Made by a program: the position numbers and the translations under genes. DNA of 64,000 bases, taken from NCBI GenBank assembly GCA_964035575.1, contig OZ037931.1, positions 257,567 through 321,566 on the forward strand. Direction: 5' to 3'. The notes below the pieces were generated by a model that was not told the DNA's origin, did no database searches, and worked only from the letters and a program-made list of their open reading frames with translations. Below, one piece after another: positions 42,125 through 52,197 of this stretch (position 1 is its first letter; each line of letters opens with the position of its first letter). This DNA is from Rhynchopus sp. YZ270_cl-10. Its lineage: Eukaryota > Euglenozoa > Diplonemea > Diplonemida > Diplonemidae.

Positions 42125-44154
42125 ATGCCTAAGATAAAGAAGGGAGGCACCAGCGTGGGGGATGAAGTGCTGCTGAAGGTATTCAACCTGCGGAAGGATC
42201 TTGCGGTGTGCCAAAAGCTGGGCGCTGTATTCACCGAACATGGCGGCCGAGTGCTTGAGCGACACGCGAAGGTAATGTGCGGGGTGAACGTCATCCTGGC
42301 ATTCCGAAAGCCGTGCACCTGCAAGATCAAAAAAAAGGTTCGAACATTGTGCGGCAACTGCAAGCAGATCGCGAAAGAGGTGCGCAAGGCTGTTCACGAT
42401 GAGAAAGAGGAAGGTGGGAGGAGCGTTGGGGTGGAGGGGCACAGCATCACCGACAAATGGAAGGACGCAGCTCAAGTGAGACATAATTCGCGTCTGTTGA
42501 TGATCACAGCGTACCTCACCAACGCAAAAGATGGTACACCTGCCTCAGAGCCAGACAAAGACACACTACAGGCCATGGGAGAAGCCATCAGCAGAAGGAT
42601 TGGTGGTGTTCGCAATCCTGAATCGTGCCTGCAGACGTACACTTACGAAAGCCGTATGAACCCACCGACAGCGCAGGTGGAGTTCATGATGCAGTTCTCC
42701 AACCCGCATAAAGCATTCACAGAGCATCAAATGCAGAGGTTTGACGGCACTAAGATGAAGCAAGGTTCGCTCATCATGCACTGCCATACAGGGCAGCAGT
42801 ACAACACGCGGGAGCACTACAAAAAGAAAAACCCACCCGCAAACCACTGCATGCCGGAGCCATCACCGAAGCCACCCATACCCAACCAGCCGTGCCCACA
42901 CACGGAGTCATTGCAGAGCGACCTGCACACAAGGCAACAGTACACGAACGAAGAGAACACTTCATGTTCTGAAACCCCCAGCAAGGCTGTTCACGATGAG
43001 AAAGAGGAAGGTGGGAGGAGCGTTGGGGTGGAGGGGCACAGCATCACCGACAAATGGGACGACGCAGCTCAAGTGAGACATAATTCGCGTCTGTTGATGA
43101 TCACAGCGTACCTCACCAACGCAAAAGATGGTACACCTGCCTCAGAGCCAGACAAAGACACACTACAGGCCATGGGAAAAGCCATCAGCAGAAGGATTGG
43201 TGGTGTTCGCAATCCTGAATCGTGCCTGCAGACGTACACTTACGAAAGCCGTGTGAACCCACCGACAGCGCAGGTGGAGTTCATGATGCAGTTCTCCAAC
43301 CCGCATAAAGCATTCACAGAGCATCAAATGCAGAGGTTTGACGGCACTAAGATGAAGCAAGGTTCGCTCATCATGCACTGCCATACAGGGCAGCAGTACA
43401 ACACGCGGGAGCACTACAAAAAGAAAAACCCACCCGCAAACCACTGCATGCCGGAGCCATCACCGAAGCCACCCATACCCAACCAGCCGTGCCCACACAC
43501 GGAGTCATTGCAGAGCGACCTGCACACAAGGCAACAGTACACGAACGGAGAGAACACTTCATGTTCTGAAACCCCCAGCAACGGCGACTTACAGATGGCT
43601 GCCCAAGACATGGATGTTCAGGACAGTCAGATCGCTGTGGACATTGCTACGAGGCCCCCTCAGGACACGGAATTGGTCAGCGCTGCTAGCACTTCGGGTC
43701 CTGCAACCCCCATCTACGGCGGCTCGTTCATACAGGTATGTTGTTACCCCACTACCCCACTACCCCTGTGGCCACAGAGGTGCTTTTTGTGCGTCATAAG
43801 AAACTTGAGTGGCTGCACATCTGATTTGGAAACACACTTTGCCAAAGAAGGCCAAGCACGCGAGGCTGAGGGTCATCTTACACACTTTTCTTTGATATTA
43901 TCAGCACGTCCCCGAGGGCTGTGTGTTGTGTGTTTTCCCTGCCAGTGTCAGGTGCATGCTACCTCTGCCTTGCCCAGGATATGCACTCTCCGTAACCTTA
44001 CACACCACAGAACGACGGTAGGTCCCGCCACGAGCCCTATCCTCGGGTACCGACGCCTTCAGCAGTCGGTCCCTCCACTAAGGGAAGGGTATCCCACGAG
44101 GTCGCACTTAATCATGGTTTTGGCATTCGAGATGCCAGTTGTTTGGGATGTTGA
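42125..44154 (+). CDS. Family B protein 1 with internal duplication (two exons)
   Basis: Exon 1 is 42125-43735 (537 codons) and exon 2 is 44011-44154, giving 584 residues; the intron is 43736-44010. Domain 1 (about 15-90: VLLKVFNLRKDLA, HGGRVLERHA, GVNVILAF) and domain 2 (LLMITAYLTNA, QVEFMMQFSNPHKA, FDGTKMKQGSLIMHCHTGQQY) look like divergent RRM folds. Domain 2 plus its tail is duplicated in frame (199 codons, period 597 bp). The end of exon 1 has AAQDMDVQDSQIA, otherwise found in family A gene 1. The intron is 275 nt, not a multiple of three. Splicing at CACAG gives NDGRSRHEPY, aligned with the RHxPY ending of the other copies; unspliced reading would not. The last exon then runs into a dispersed repeat (GAGGTCGCACTTA). 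Function unknown. Confidence 0.75.
42386..43579 (+). repeat. In-frame 597-bp tandem duplication
   Basis: 42386-42982 and 42983-43579 differ at only a handful of positions. The unit starts at AAGGCTGTTCACGATG and covers domain 2 and its Pro-rich tail, so the protein has one N-terminal domain and two domain 2 copies. Confidence 0.95.
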
Positions 44155-45287
44155 GAGATGGGATGGGACATTGCACTGCAAAGTCCCATCCCATTTCAGC
44201 AAGCTTTCGTCCGGATGGCTGGCATCGGACGTGGGTCAGTCGGGGGTGCCGTATCAACAACTACCGTTTCACACCCGCTTCCTGAGGCACCATCGGAAGG
44301 CTTCAACGCGTTGAAACCACTACAAAGATATTATGAAGACGTCTTCGCACTCCGTGTGGTGCGCGGATGAAAAAGAAAGCTTAACTCAGGTTTGCAATAT
44401 GGTCAAAAATCTACAAGAGGTTTCATCGGCATTGGAAGGATTTGGAGCAGGGGAGGGAGCAGGAGAAGAAGGCGATTCAGGATCGGAGAAACCAGCGGAT
44501 ACGTACTGATAAGAAAACTGTCAAAATTATAGGTACAGATGGAGAGCCGACGGCACTGTAAAATGAGGAAGACTTTGACGGATCGGACGACGCTCACGGC
44601 GACGGCACAGCACGCTTCTTCATCAAACTCAAAAGTGACGCCAGATCCGCTGAATCCTCTAGACTCATCGACGCCGCTCAGAACGCAATGCGCTCCAACT
44701 CCGTCCAAGGGCACACGGCTTCACTTCTTCCGTTTATCGAATCTCATCTTGGGGATACGACATCAATCGCAGACGCTTACACACAGATAATGCGATAACG
44801 ATCGTCACCCCGAGACCCCCAACTTCCTTTCAACTAGAGTCCTTCGTTTTGACCCAAGTCGGCAGAAAACCAACCTATATGACCCTCTTAAGCGTTTCTT
44901 GAACCTGTGAGGGACAGGGTAGAGCGAGAAACCAGCTTCTCGTATCGCTACGCCAGAGAAATATTGAGAAGTTGACTCTGATGTATCGCTGCAAGCTTAT
45001 TGGGGATACGATTAAAATACGGTAGAGAGTGGGGGTTCCCGGGGAATTCTGAGAGTAAACTCATAAGTTGCAAGAGGCGGAGAGCGTCGGGTATTAGGGA
45101 CTCTGATGACGCAGCAGCCAAGAGCGATAAAGACAAGGAAAGAGGAAGAACGCAACTGGGCCGACGGAGAATAGAACAATACCGACAAATGGACTGACTG
45201 AAACTGGCACCCGCACACAGACGCCATAAGCAATGAGGTACCACGCTCCCGAGATACCCGTTCGTTCGGACATAGAGACAGGAAATC
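44155..45287. other. Gene-free stretch after family B gene 1
   Basis: The start (44100-44190) is a copy of the GAGGTCGCACTT ... GAGATGCCAG repeat, also seen at 7190-7260. From about 44400 to 45280 the DNA is low in homopolymers and has frames up to about 110 codons on the minus strand, but none has a recognisable protein. No H1 hairpin or satellite occurs in it. Confidence 0.5.
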
Positions 45288-46640
45288 ACTGTTAACAGGG
45301 ATGCCAGCAGTGAGACTCCTTACTCCTGACACCAACGTATCGAACGCATAGTGGCAGGAGAAAAGGAGTTTTCTTTTACGCATGTCGCTTTGTCATATTG
45401 ATGACGAAACTGGAACATGAAACTAATTCAGAGATGATTGTGGTAAGGTTTATGCATTTTCAAAAAAAAAAGAAAGGCACCGGGGATTGGCTGTGTTAAT
45501 CACGTTGAGATGCACTGTTTGTACTTTCATGTTCTGTTTGTCATTCGAGATGTGGGTCCTCTGTGACATGGCGAATTGATCACTGTTAACAGGGATGCCA
45601 GCAGTGAGGCTCCTTACTCCTGACACCAACGTATCGAACGCGTGGTAGCAGGAGAAAAGGAGTTTTCTTTTACGCATGTCACTTTGTCACATTGTTGACG
45701 AGACAGGAACATGAAACTAATTCAGAGATGATTGTGGTAAGGTTTATGCATTTTCAGAAAAAAAGGATTGGCCGTGTTAATCACGTTGAGATGCAATGTT
45801 TGTACTTTCATGTTCTGTTTGTCATTCGAGATGTGGGTCCTCTGTGACATGGCGAATTGATCACTGTTAACAGGGATGCCAGCAGTGAGGCTCCTTACTC
45901 CTGACACCAACGTATCGAACGCGTGGTAGCAGGAGAAAAGGAGTTTTCTTTTACGCATGTCACTTTGTCACATTGATGACGAAACTGGAACATGAAACTA
46001 ATTCAGAGATGATTGTGGTAAGGTTTATGCATTTTCAAAAAAAAAAGAAAGGCACCGGGGATTGGCTGTGTTAATCACGTTGAGATGCAATGTTTGTACT
46101 TTCATGTTCTGTTTGTCATTCGAGATGTGGGTCCTCTGTGACATGGCGAATTGATCACTGTTAACAGGGATGCCAGCAGTGAGGCTCCTTACTCCTGACA
46201 CCAACGGTAGCAGGAGAAAAGGAGTTTTCTTTTACGCATGTCACTTTGTCACATTGTTGACGAGACAGGAACATGAAACTAATTCAGAGATGATTGTGGT
46301 AAGGTTTATGCATTTTCAGAAAAAAAGGATTGGCCGTGTTAATCGCGTTGAGATGCAATGTTTGTACTTTCATGTTCTGTTTGTCGTTTTGTCATTCGAG
46401 ATGTGGGTCCTCTGTGACATGGCGAATTGATCACTGTTAACAGGGATGCCAGCAGTGAGACTCCTTACTCCTGACACCAACGGTAGCAGGAGAAAAGGAG
46501 TTTTCTTTTACGCATGTCACTTTGTCACATTGTTGACGAAACTGGAACATGAAACTAATTCAGAGATGATTGTGGTAAGGTTTATGCATTTTCAAATAAT
46601 AAAAAAAGTCACTGTGGCTTGGCTGTGTTAGACACCTTAG
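45288..46640 (+). repeat. Tandem array of ~276-294 bp units (about five)
   Basis: Each unit starts with CACTGTTAACAGGGATGCC (about 45288, 45581, 45862, 46156 and 46432). It contains CTCCTTACTCCTGA, GGAGTTTTCTTTTACGCATG, GAAACTAATTCAGAGATG, an A-run, GGATTGGCTGTGTTAATC and TACTTTCATGTTCTGTTTG. Small deletions (for example of TATCGAACGCGTGG) distinguish units. One further copy lies at about 50290-50550. It shares a core with the 6.9-7.8 kb array and its last unit runs straight into satellite array 3. Confidence 0.9.
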
Positions 46641-46649
46641 AGCTGCTGT

Positions 46650-47428
46650 TGCCTTCAGACCTGTTCTGTTTGCAGGTGTGTGTTTCAGTTGTTGAGTCTG
46701 ACAAGCTTCGCATCACCCATAAACACCGTGCAGTCAGACCTGTTCTGATTGCATGTGTGTACTTTAGTTGTGGAGTCTGACAAGCTTCGCATCACCCATA
46801 AACACTGTGCAGTCAGACCTGTTCTGATTGCATGTGTGTACTTTAGTTGTGGAGTCTGACAAGCTTCGCATCACCCATAAACACCGTGCAGTCAGACCTG
46901 TTCTGATTGCATGTGTGTACTTTAGTTGTGGAGTCTCACAAGCTTCGCATCATCCATAAACACTGTGCAGTCAGACCTGTTCTGATTGCATGTGTGTACT
47001 TTAGTTGTGGAGTCTGACAAGCTTCGCATCACCCATAAACACCGTGCAGTCAGACCTGTTCTGATTGCATGTGTGTACTTTAGTTGTGGAGTCTCACAAG
47101 CTTCGCATCATCCATAAACACCGTGCAGTCAGACCTGTTCTGATTGCATGTGTGTACTTTAGTTGTGGAGTCTGACAAGCTTCGCATCACCCATAAACAC
47201 CGTGCAGTCAGACCTGTTCTGATTGCATGTGTGTATTTTAGTTGTGGAGTCTGACAAGCTTCGCATCACCCATAAACACCGTGCAGTCAGACCTGTTCTG
47301 ATTGCATGTGTGTACTTTAGTTGTGGAGTTTCACAAGCTTCGCATCACCCATAAACACAGTGCAGTCAGACCTGTTCTGATTGTATGTGTGTACTTTAGT
47401 TGTGGAGTCTCACAAGCTTCACATCTCT
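46650..47428 (+). repeat. 79-bp satellite, array 3 (about 9.8 copies)
   Basis: Nearly identical monomers with a period of 79 bp (for example 46727 to 46806). Variation is mainly TCTGACAAG/TCTCACAAG and ACCG/ACTG. The array lies upstream of family B gene 2 and is followed by the post-satellite module. Confidence 0.95.
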
Positions 47429-47566
47429 TTTAGCTTTTGCCTTTGCCCTTTATTTTTTTGTTGTTGTCCTCCATGTGCACAACAACGGTGCCAAACTGTA
47501 AGCTTTTTCATTTCTAACATAACAACAAAAAAAAGGCAGTATTTCCCCCTGTTTTCTCCCTATTAC

Positions 47567-48399
47567 TCATACTTGGACCGCCCGAAAGATATTTCGGGCG
47601 AATTCGGGCGGATTTTTCGGGCGCAGATCCCGAGCGCCCGAAATGTGCCCGAAATATATTTCGGGCGTTTTAAAGGGAATTTATACGTATTTCGGGCGAA
47701 TTCGGGCGCACAACCAGTGTCTTATGTGCTGGGAAGCATGCCACCAGTGTAAAAATCTAACGCTTTATTTGAAAGATTGGCACAAATTTTGTTCAAAGAA
47801 AAAAAAATTGAGCAAAAATTCCTAGTAGAACCCAACTTATATGAGTGCAGCTCTGTTAGCAGCCACGTATAAAACCGATTTCGCTAACAATTTACACTAA
47901 AATACTACTAAAAACGTAAAAAGGCGATTTTTCACGTTTTTGGGCATCTCCTGAGCAACTACAGGCCCGAAACACCCCGAGAATGGGTCAGAACCACCAT
48001 GTGACCCGAAAATTCACAAAAATTCACCCTGAATACGAAAAAAGAGTGAAAACGTGGTTCATAGTGTGTTTTGGGTGGGAATAAGCAAATGATAGTCAGA
48101 AAACCCGTGATTTGGTGGTGATTCTCACGGGCCTCCAAAGTGCACTCAGGTGTACAAAAGTTTTCGGTTCTTGCTTATTTTGACAGATTTGACATCAAAT
48201 ATTTCCAAATATAAAAAGTTTTTTGCGAAAATGAGTAGAACGCTACCTAGTGGGTTTTCACTACGGAAAAAGCGCCCGAATTCGCCCGAAATCTGCATTT
48301 CGGGCGTTTTCGGGCGACTTCGGGCGCACAAAATCGCCCGAAATCCGCCCCTAATTCGCCCGAAATGCCCGAAATATATTTCGGGCGGTCCAAGTATGA
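47567..48399. mobile_element. TIR element with CGCCCGAAA repeats (833 bp)
   Basis: The terminus TCATACTTGGACCGCCCGAA is inverted at the right end (TTTCGGGCGGTCCAAGTATGA). Both subterminal regions are packed with TTCGGGCG/CGCCCGAA words. The element interrupts the post-satellite module: the uninterrupted CTCCCTATAACTACACTT at 51840 and 34932 becomes CTCCCTATTAC|element|TAACTACACTT, suggesting a 4-bp TWAC target duplication. There is no transposase gene. Confidence 0.85.
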
Positions 48400-48678
48400 T
48401 AACTACACTTTTTGATTCATGTTCGCCAGGCCCTCTTCCGCTTATCCTTCGGGATCATTTCTTTGTGCACAGCGGAATACCAACCAAAACTTATTTGGCT
48501 TTATTGTTCTCTAATCGCCGCAATTTGCCCCGCAAACCCGCAAAACAAGACAGCTTTGTGGGTCAATATCTCAACACAAACAATACCCCCCAAACCCCCT
48601 ATTACCTCACTTCACACAAGGTTGACTCATATACACAAAACCCCCCACCCCTTCACCATCTCTTCTCCAACGTCCAAG

Positions 48679-50233
48679 ATGCCGAAGATGATGAAGGTAG
48701 GCACCAGCATGATGGACGAAATGCTGTTGAAGGTCTTCAACCTGCGGAAGGATCTGGCAGTGTGCCAAAAGCTGGGTCCAGTATTCGCGAAGTATGGCGG
48801 CCGAGTGCTTGAGCGACACACACAGGGAAAGTGCGGGTTGAACGTCATCCTGGCATTCCCAAGCCAGGCGTGCCTCTATCGTAAGCACGTTGAGGAAGAA
48901 GTACGCAAGGCTGTGCAAGGTGAGCATGAGAAAGGTGCGAAGAAAATTGGAGTGGAGCGTTACGAGACCGACGCCAAGTGGAAGGACGCAGCTCAAGTGA
49001 GGCGTAGGTCGCGTCTGTTGATGGTTGTTGCGTACCTCACAAACGCAAAAGATGGTACACCTGCCGCAAAGCCAGACAAACACACACTACAGGCCATGGG
49101 AAGTGCCATTTGCGGGATGATTGGTGGTGTTGGCAATCCTATATCGTGCCTGCAGACGTACGCTCCCGATGCCAAAAAGAAAAAGACTCAGAAGAACCCA
49201 CCGGCAGCACAAGTGGAGTTCATGATTCAGTTCTCCAACTCGTATGAAGCATTCGTGGAACATGAAAAGCAGAGGTTTGACGGCACTAAGATATGGTGGG
49301 AATCACTCATCATGCACTGCCACACAGGGCAGCAGTACAGAAAGCGGGAGTACTACCCACCCGCAGACCGCCCTGTCCGCACGCCACCCTCATCGAAGCC
49401 ACCCACGACCAGCTACTCAAGCCACACTGAGCCTCACTGTCATGCTTCTCCCACACAGCGCTGGCCTGCACCAGACACATTGCAGGGTTGCCACCCCACA
49501 TCGATGCACCACGAGCAAAGGTATCACGCAAGCCCTGCAGGACAGGACACACATTCTCCTATCCCGAACCTCTCTCCAAGGGAAGTGTACTACAAGGTGT
49601 TGTCGTTGTTGGAGTCTGGAGCCCCCAGCAATGACGACATGATGAGGACCGACTATTACCCAGGGCAGCAGTACACGTATGAGGAGTACGCAAACCACCC
49701 TGACTACTGGAATGCTCCTCCCACACAACAGTGGCCTGCATCGCCCGCATGGCAGGGTTACGACCCCACACACCTGCCGCACAGCACATCCACGTACCAC
49801 GAGCACAAGTATCACACAAGCCCTGCAGCTAGCACGGAACGACCATGCTCTCCAATGGAATTGTCCAGCTGCGCTGATAGCACTTCGGGTTCTGAAACCC
49901 CCAGCAACGGTGACTTACAGGTATGTTGTTACCCCACTACCCCTGTGGGCACAGAGGTGCTTTTTGTGCGTCATAAGAAACTTGAGTGGCTGCACATCTG
50001 ATTTGGAAACACACTTTGCCAAAGAAGGCCAAGCACGCGAGGCTGAGGGTCATCTTACACACTTTTCTTTGATATTATCAGCACGTCCCCGAGGGCCGTG
50101 TGTTGTGTGTTTTCCCTGCCAGTGTCAGGTGCATGCTACCTCTGCCTTGCCCAGGATATGCACTCTCCGTAACCATTCACCACCACAGAACACCGGTCTG
50201 ACCTTCCGCCACCATCCCTATGGCGAGCACTGA
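48679..50233 (+). CDS. Family B protein 2 (two exons)
   Basis: Exon 1 is 48679-49920 (414 codons) and exon 2 is 50189-50233, giving 428 residues. The 268-nt intron (49921-50188) has an 8-bp deletion relative to the other copies; splicing absorbs it and gives the ending NTGLTFRHHPYGEH. Domain 1 (MLLKVFNLRKDLAVC, YGGRVLERH, LNVILAFPS) and domain 2 (LLMVVAYLTNA, QVEFMIQFSNSYEAF, FDGTKIWWESLIMHCHTGQQY) are as in gene 3. The tail repeats Tyr/Gln motifs (GQQYRKREYYPP, GQQYTYEEY) and lacks a block of about 45 residues found in gene 3. Pyrimidine-rich DNA and CCAAG directly precede the ATG. Satellite array 3 and the interrupted module lie upstream. Function unknown; RNA binding is a fold-based guess. 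Confidence 0.78.
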
Positions 50234-50289
50234 AGTTCGCACGCTGTACGCAGACTTGTTCTTTGTTTTCCTCTTGGAAAAAAGGCACC

Positions 50290-50560
50290 GGGGGTTGGCT
50301 GTGTTAATCACGTTGAGATGCACTGTTTGTACTTTCATGTTCTCTTTGTCATTCGAGATGTGGGTCCTCTGTGACATGGCGAATTGATCACTGTTAACAG
50401 GGATGCCAGCAGTGAGGCTCCTTACTCCTGATACCAACGGTAGCAGGAGAAAAGGAGTTTTCTTTTACGCATGTCACTTTGTCACATTGTTGACGAGACA
50501 GGAACATGAAACTAATTCAGAGATGATTGTGGTAAGGTTTATGCATTTTCTAAAAAAAGG
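50290..50560 (+). repeat. Single copy of the 45-46 kb tandem unit
   Basis: GGTTGGCTGTGTTAATCACG through CACTGTTAACAGGGATGCC to GGTAAGGTTTATGCATTTTC matches the 45288-46640 units. The copy lies directly 3' of family B gene 2 and 5' of the DNA leading to array 4. Confidence 0.85.
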
Positions 50561-50944
50561 CGTCAGTCCAGAGACACCATTCCTCTGCCACACCTTGGGG
50601 GGAGGTGTGAGGGCTGTAACCCCACCTCTACTTTCCCACTTTTGAAAAGAGGGCAGTTTCTTAACTGTAACCTCCAACACCCCTTCTTAGCATGTAGGCG
50701 TGTATAGTGTACAACACCTTGATGCGGACTACCCCTTTGGAGGTTCTTTTCATACTAAAAGTTGCTCTCAAGGGTTCAGGACGAACGACGTCTATACCTT
50801 CCGTAGTAGAAAGGCTTCGGCTAACATTGAGTACAGACCCGAATTCTCCCACCTGGTGGGATTACTCGGCGATTGTCGACACAACAAAAAGTCACTGTGG
50901 CTTGGCTGTGTTAGACACCTTAGAGCTGGAGTTGCCTTCAGACC

Positions 50945-51711
50945 TGTTCTGTTTGCAGGTGTGTGTTTCAGTTGTGGAGTCTGACAAGCTTCGCATCACC
51001 CATAAACACCGTGCAGTCAGATCTGTTCTGATTGTATGTGTGTATTTTAGTTGTGGAGTCTGACAAGCTTCACGTCACCCATAAACACCGTGCAGTCAGA
51101 CCTGTTCTGATTGCATGTGTGTATTTCAGTTGTGGAGTCTGACAAGCTTCACATCACCCATAAACACCGTGCAGTCAGATCTGTTCTGATTGTATGTGTG
51201 TATTTTAGTTGTGGAGCATGACAAGCTTCACGTCACCCATAAACACTGTGCAGTCAGACCTGTTCTGATTGTATGTGTGTATTTCAGTTGTGGAGTCTGA
51301 CAAGCTTCACATCACCCATAAACACCGTGCAGTCAGATCTGTTCTGATTGTATGTGTGTATTTTAGTTGTGGAGCATGACAAGCTTCACGTCACCCATAA
51401 ACACCGTGCAGTCAGACCTGTTCTGATTGCATGTGTGTATTTTAGTTGTGGAGCATGACAAGCTTCGCATCACCCATAAACACCGTGCAGTCAGACCTGT
51501 TCTGATTGCATGTGTGTACTTTAGTTGTGGAGTCTCACAAGCTTCACGTCACCCATAAACACTGTGCAGTCAGACCTGTTCTGATTGTATGTGTGTATTT
51601 CAGTTGTGGAGTCTGACAAGCTTCACATCACCCATAAACACCGTGCAGTCAGATCTGTTCTGATTGTATGTGTGTACTTTAGTTGTGGAGTCTCACAAGC
51701 TTCACATCTCT
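50945..51711 (+). repeat. 79-bp satellite, array 4 (about 9.7 copies)
   Basis: The same monomer as the other arrays. Here a higher-order pattern can be seen: monomers with GAGCATGACAAG alternate with GAGTCTGACAAG, and AGATCTGTTCTG with AGACCTGTTCTG. It lies about 490 bp upstream of family B gene 3. Confidence 0.93.
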
Positions 51712-51960
51712 TTTAGCTTTTGCCTTTGCCCTTTATTTTTTTGTTGTTGTCCTCCATGTGCACAACAACGGTGCCAAACTGTAAGCTTTTTCATTTCTAA
51801 CATAACAACAAAAAAAAGGCAGTATTTCCCCCTGTTTTCTCCCTATAACTACACTTTTTGATATCATGTTCACAAGGCCTTCTTCCGCTTATCCTTCGGG
51901 ATCACTTCTTTTCTGCGTATTGCGCACCTAACCTACCTCAGTGGGCGATTGTCGGTAGTG
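51712..51960 (+). promoter_or_regulatory. Post-satellite module, copy 4
   Basis: The uninterrupted version of the module (GGTGCCAAACTGTAAGC ... CCGCTTATCCTTCGGGATCA), followed by CTGCGTATTGCGCACCTAAC and GGCGATTGTCGGTAGTGAG, which also follow copy 2 at 41385-41440. About 235 bp further on lies the family B gene 3 start. Confidence 0.55.
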
Positions 51961-52197
51961 AGATACGAAAAGGGAAGTTTATTGTGCACAGCGGAACACC
52001 AACCAAAACTTATTTGGCTTTATTGTTCTCTAATCGTCGCAATTTGCCCCGCAAACCCGCAAAACAAGACAGCTTTGTGGGTCAATATCTCAACACAAAC
52101 AATACCCCCCAAACCCCCTATTACCTCACTTCACACAAGGTTGACTCATATACACAAAACCCCCCACCCCTTCACCATCTCTTCTCCAACGTCCAAG

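Noticed and set aside
46650-47428. Regular repeats of 79 bp considered as a CRISPR array
   Set aside because: The monomers are contiguous with no unique spacers; this is satellite DNA in a eukaryotic context.
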